From NCBI GenBank assembly GCA_013407085.1, contig JACCGJ010001620.1, positions 124,001 to 188,000 of the forward strand: a DNA stretch of 64,000 nucleotides, written 5' to 3'. This DNA is from Atriophallophorus winterbourni (Eukaryota > Platyhelminthes > Trematoda > Plagiorchiida > Microphallidae). The notes beneath the pieces were generated by a model that was not told the DNA's origin, made no database searches, and saw only the letters and a program-made list of their open reading frames with translations. A program made the position numbers and the translations under genes. Below, in pieces: positions 60,844-64,000 of the stretch (its first letter is position 1; each line of letters starts with the position of its first letter).

Positions 60844-61750
60844 CTGGATGAAACACGAAACCGATACTGAAAAATCCTAGTTCTATAATCAAACAAACAT
60901 TTAGATCAGTAGAACTTCTATTGGTATTTCACTGGTAATAAAATAATAATTGGTCGATCGCTACTTATGTCTTCTGCGTAGGTTTAGTTCACCAGTAATA
61001 ACATATTCTCAACAAAAAGGTGATGGAATTCTCTCTATGAGCTTCCGATTAATTCTACTGATTGACTAAACCTGTCATATGAGAGGTTGAAATCATTCGT
61101 CACGGGATCTCTATGCCTCTCTTTACGATCTTATCGATTATTTAAATACTTCAAAAGTTAGTCCAGTATTAAGTTGTTCAAAGAAAGATTTGCGATGGCT
61201 TTGTAATTCGAATAAATTAAGTCATAGTAGTATACAAAAGGTGATTAATTACAAGCATAATCAATAAGTAAGTAATAAGAAATTAATGCACAATTATTAT
61301 TTTCCGCATTCTTCGCGCACACACAACAACAGTTCTGATAATACAAGCATTCAAAATCAGGATGTTGTAGGATCCAACTTCGATGAATTGATATAGTATG
61401 AATATCTGAGGAAAGCAAAATATATAACGGCACTGGATTCTACATATGACAGATGTTAACAAAGATAGAAGTTGGGAATATAGCTTTGGAAATTCAGCAT
61501 TATTGCCTTTGCGTTAGATTTGGAATTATAATCGAAGTCTCATTGTAGAGTCTTAAAATTCACTAGCAAACATTGCTAGAACACAAGCACAGGAAGTGCT
61601 GAAAAGTACGATGACGAGAACAATTACAACTCTGCGATAGAGTTTCGAAATAAAAATTACATGAGGATGGCTTGTGTGACAATCTGGTTGGAATAAGAAG
61701 CAAATGGAGACAGAGTTGTTTCTTTTCATACGAATAAGTCCAACCTAAAC
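60844..61750. other. ACSS3-like intron, no other feature recognised
   Basis: AT-rich intronic sequence. Confidence 0.4.
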
Positions 61751-61754
61751 AACC

Positions 61755-61920
61755 GGAGGAATTAGCTCAGCGTCCAACGCATCTGCTTTACATCAATACG
61801 GTTTTGGGTTCAAATCCGGATCCAGGCATGGATATTCACTGCTGATGAGCTCTAATGAAAGCAAAACTGGCGCTCATTGCTTCGTCTGGATATACTTCAC
61901 TTTGAAATCTGAAGCAACAT
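61755..61920 (+). mobile_element. tRNA-headed SINE-like element with hammerhead-like body
   Basis: GGAGGAATTAGCTCAGCGTC resembles the 5' end of a tRNA with its pol III A box, and GGGTTCAAATCC at 61806-61817 is a good B box. The anticodon region does not fold as a tRNA. Shortly downstream, CTGATGA at 61842-61848 is followed by a small hairpin (GCT/AGC) and AAAAC, a hammerhead core with G12 changed to A. A tRNA-derived SINE is the likeliest class. Confidence 0.5.
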
Positions 61921-62233
61921 GGTACTGATGAGTATTCTATAACTGAGAATAACTTCTTCGAAATTCCAATGTAACAATATGCGATGCATCTAAGTCACTC
62001 GCAGGAGCCCGACTTGGTGAGAGCTTGAATGGAACCAGTTAACGCGATAGCAACTGAAAAATCAGATCCGATTTATAACCGAGACAGGCAGTCTGAGTAT
62101 TTTTCTGTCGTTAGGGGACCTGCCTAAGGAAGATAGGTGTACCAAAGTGATGTGTTGCTCACATCCCCCGAATTTACACTCCACAACCGGTTTCTGACTG
62201 TTTTCCGTCATAAGTTGAAGACAGTAAGATTAG

Positions 62234-62842
62234 TTAGTATTGTTTGGAATATTTGTAGCTCGGGTCGTTGTTGTAGCTTACTTGGATATGTTCTCCGAGC
62301 TTGTTGAGTTTGCATCGGACGTTTCGTTGCCAGACTAGGCAACATCAGCGATTGTTGGCAAATTGACTGCTCGAATTCGAACTGACGATGGTATTTGGCA
62401 AACCGGTCGAAAACTAAAAACTCGAATCCATGAGCACCAACTAGCCGTACGACGTCACGACACCAAGTCTCTCATATCAACGCACGTCGACAACGAACAT
62501 CACGAGATGGACTGGAATAATTGCCATATCGTGGGTCGAGCTGATAACAAAGCAGCACGACAGTTCATCGAAGCCTGGTACTCCGGTGAACGATCGATCA
62601 ACGAACACGTGAGCTTGGAGGACATCTACGCAGGGATGCGACTGAGACGAAGAACCGTAAAGGCAGCCAACCAACCAATCAATCACATGCGATCACGTGA
62701 CCAGTGGTCGGCCGGCCAAATACCATCGTCAGTTCAAATTCGAGCAGTCAATTTGCCAACAATCGCTGAAGATGTTGCCTAGTCTGGCAACGAAACGTCC
62801 GATGCAAACTCAACAAGCTCGGAGAACATATCCAAGTAAGCT
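62234..62842 (+). mobile_element. Short Penelope-like insertion with inverted ends
   Basis: The insertion is flanked by a 13-base duplication of acagtaagattag (62221-62233, 62843-62855). About 127 bases at the left (62273-62399) are the inverse of the right end (62716-62844). Between them the + strand encodes the C-terminal part of a GIY-YIG nuclease: GRKLKTRIHEHQLAV, STHVDNEHHEMDW and RQFIEAWYSGERSINEH, with the catalytic Arg and Glu positions retained. The YIG end is missing where the inverted copy joins. The open frame (62363-62782) has no ATG and is a fragment, not an independent gene. Confidence 0.75.
62762..62803 (+). ncRNA. Hammerhead motif in Penelope terminal repeat
   Basis: Stem I ATCG (62762-62765) pairs with CGAT (62800-62803). 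The core is CTGAAGA plus one extra T, stem II GTTGCC/GGCAAC with loop TAGTCT, then GAA, palindromic ACGT as stem III and C at the cleavage site. The inverted copy at the element's left end lacks three core bases. Hammerheads in Penelope terminal repeats are known from other animals. Confidence 0.7.
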
Positions 62843-62879
62843 ACAGTAAGATTAGGTTCATGGAGCCTTGAAGATAGGG

Positions 62880-63157
62880 GTTTAGTGCACCCGTAAAGGC
62901 TTCGATCGGATGACGTTTTCTCTGGTAGGGGTGAACTTCATGAACGCTATAAAAGTTGACCTTGAGTGTAAAACGCAACACAGTTCACGATTAGATAGAA
63001 AACGCGGGGTTAGATTGAGTGCCACCGAGTTGTGAGGCATTAACGCGATATGCTTTAGAACCAGATTTGAGTTCAAGTGATATGGCGTACGTTTCCTTAC
63101 CTCTTATTATGTTAAATGAATAACTTTATACATTATCCAAAGCATTTCAGAACCTAC
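62880..63157. other. ACSS3-like intron, no other feature recognised
   Basis: Nothing identified between the hammerhead repeat and the exon. Confidence 0.4.
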
Positions 63158-63345
63158 TTCATAAATAATTGATGTAGCTCGCTGAAGCAAAGGTGCATAA
63201 CAGCAGTAAGAATGTCCGACCACCCAGCCAAACTCGCTACTCGCCCACCACACATCGTTTGGCCTGATGTCATACACTTCATCGGCAGTGAACTTGAGCG
63301 CAACCGCGTAGCCAGCACCATCGCGAACGATTCCCTTTGGGTCGC
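63158..63345 (-). CDS. ACSS3: ACSS3-like acyl-CoA synthetase, exon (GDPKG to HSY region)
   Basis: This is the most upstream exon in the window, bounded by acceptor ttctag (phase 1; the split codon gives Gly) and donor GAA/gtaggt (phase 0). It encodes 62 residues, starting DPKGIVRDGAGYAVALKF, the tail of the phosphate-binding TSGTTG-x-PKG loop, and continuing with VWWASSEFGWVVGHSY, a conserved block of propionyl/acetyl-CoA synthetases. The earlier exons (mitochondrial leader, first half of the adenylation domain, TSGTTG) must lie beyond 64000. The AG and GT signals and the reading phase all agree with the next exon at 60843. Confidence 0.9.
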
Positions 63346-63684
63346 CTAGAAAACAAAATCGAATAAATGTATCACCTAGTCACCAGCTGCCAGTCTATCA
63401 AATTCTAAGTCGACTCAAGAATATTTTTAGGGGAGTTCAAGCGAGCTTCATGTATTTGTATCGATGTGGAAATGAGTTTAAAAGATACAGCTACTAGAAT
63501 CCTGGTCAAATTTGACTAGAAAACCATTTGTTAGGCTTTCTATAAGGATATTCTTCATTCAAATATTCAGTGAATAAACGATTGCCGGTAAATCGCAGGA
63601 TCGTCTATGAAAGAACAGTGCATCATGGCAAGTTTGGCGTTGAATACAACAAAATACTCAAATATTTGAATGCTACAATACATT

Positions 63685-64000
63685 AGGTTCCAAGGTTGTC
63701 AAAGCTGGGGCGGTTTTTGGGGATAATCTCCCAAATCCAAAAATGCTCCAATGGCACGCGTCTCATATAGCTTCTGACAACCAAGTCCAGCTCCTGGCCT
63801 GCACGCGTGGTCCTGTGTGACCCGGCGGAACTGCTTCTACTGACAGGAGAATGGGCGAAGGCGGCTGACTGACGCCTCTAAACCAGCATGCTTCGGGCAG
63901 GTGGAGCTCGTAAGTCCGTGAAGGCGGTCCACCTGGGGGAAGGAAAACTCTTATCTCAAACCTCATCTGTTTTGTGGCTACATCCGATCATGGAAAAAAC
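63685..64000 (+). mobile_element. RTE-like LINE family B, 5' end
   Basis: Starts ggttccaaggttgtcaaagc, the same 5' start as the copy ending at 49390, and continues with the GC-rich 5' region (cctggcctgcacgcgtggtc, ggtggagctcgtaagtccgt) to the window edge. Antisense to, and probably in an intron of, the ACSS3-like gene. Confidence 0.8.

Larger units (their letters stand above)
62130..62880 (-). repeat. Hammerhead repeat interrupted by a Penelope copy
   Basis: gtgttgctcacatcccccga, then ccacaaccggtttctgactg and ccgtcataagttgaagacag is a - strand unit; it resumes at 62856 (gttcatggagccttgaa). The interruption is the element at 62234-62842. The core has C-to-T type changes (CTTATGA). Confidence 0.65.

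Noticed and set aside
61755..61830. A functional tRNA gene
   Set aside because: A and B boxes are present but the anticodon arm and acceptor stem do not pair; a tRNA-derived SINE head fits better.
15060..62233. CRISPR-like array from the regular ~240-bp repeats
   Set aside because: Whole units repeat, with no short repeat/unique spacer pattern, and the genome is eukaryotic.
62363..62782. A free-standing 139-codon GIY-YIG nuclease gene
   Set aside because: The frame has no ATG, lacks the YIG end, and lies inside a truncated Penelope copy with its own target duplication.

Overview
This is a 64 kb, AT-rich piece of an animal genome with split genes. The mixture of CR1-like LINEs, several RTE-like LINEs, Penelope-like elements and short tandem repeats carrying hammerhead-ribozyme cores, together with a short secreted peptide precursor, points to a flatworm, most likely a digenean trematode. 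That is an inference and the species cannot be fixed from the sequence. One assembly gap of N lies at 12232-13231.

Only two host genes are well supported. (1) A candidate neuropeptide precursor on the + strand: a signal-peptide exon at 23188-23271 joins in phase 0, across a 17.2 kb transposon-filled intron, to a last exon at 40440-40637 that ends 31 bases before an AATAAA signal. The 93-residue precursor has three copies of the tetrapeptide WSDF, each preceded by a dibasic pair, plus a diverged WHDY copy. I do not recognise the family. (2) The C-terminal 424 or so codons of an ACSS3-type acyl-CoA (propionyl/acetyl-CoA) synthetase on the - strand, in five exons between 63345 and 55762. Its 5' exons lie beyond the right edge.

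Layout. 1-8.8 kb: a dead RTE-like LINE (about 0.8-3.76 kb), CR1 3' ends and a LINE copy with an inverted 5' part. 10.9-14 kb: an unclassified dispersed repeat, a CR1 end, the N gap and a 5' LINE fragment. 15-20 kb: a hammerhead tandem array and a nearly complete CR1-like LINE. 20.7-40.4 kb: the neuropeptide gene and its intron, holding CR1 copies (one pair forming a ~500 bp inverted repeat), hammerhead repeats and LINE 3' ends. 41-45 kb: CR1 and Penelope remnants. 45.2-49.4 kb: an RTE-like LINE with both ends and target-site duplications visible. 50-55.4 kb: another CR1, small LINE pieces and hammerhead-repeat relatives. 55.7-63.4 kb: ACSS3-like gene with a LINE-in-LINE nest in one intron and, in another, a tRNA-like SINE and a small Penelope copy. 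63.7-64 kb: the 5' end of another RTE-like LINE.

A theme of the window is self-cleaving RNA. Hammerhead cores occur in a ~230-240 bp tandem repeat family (at least ten sites), in terminal repeats of three different Penelope-like copies (with compensatory changes in stem II), and possibly in a tRNA-headed SINE. None of the LINE reading frames is intact end to end.
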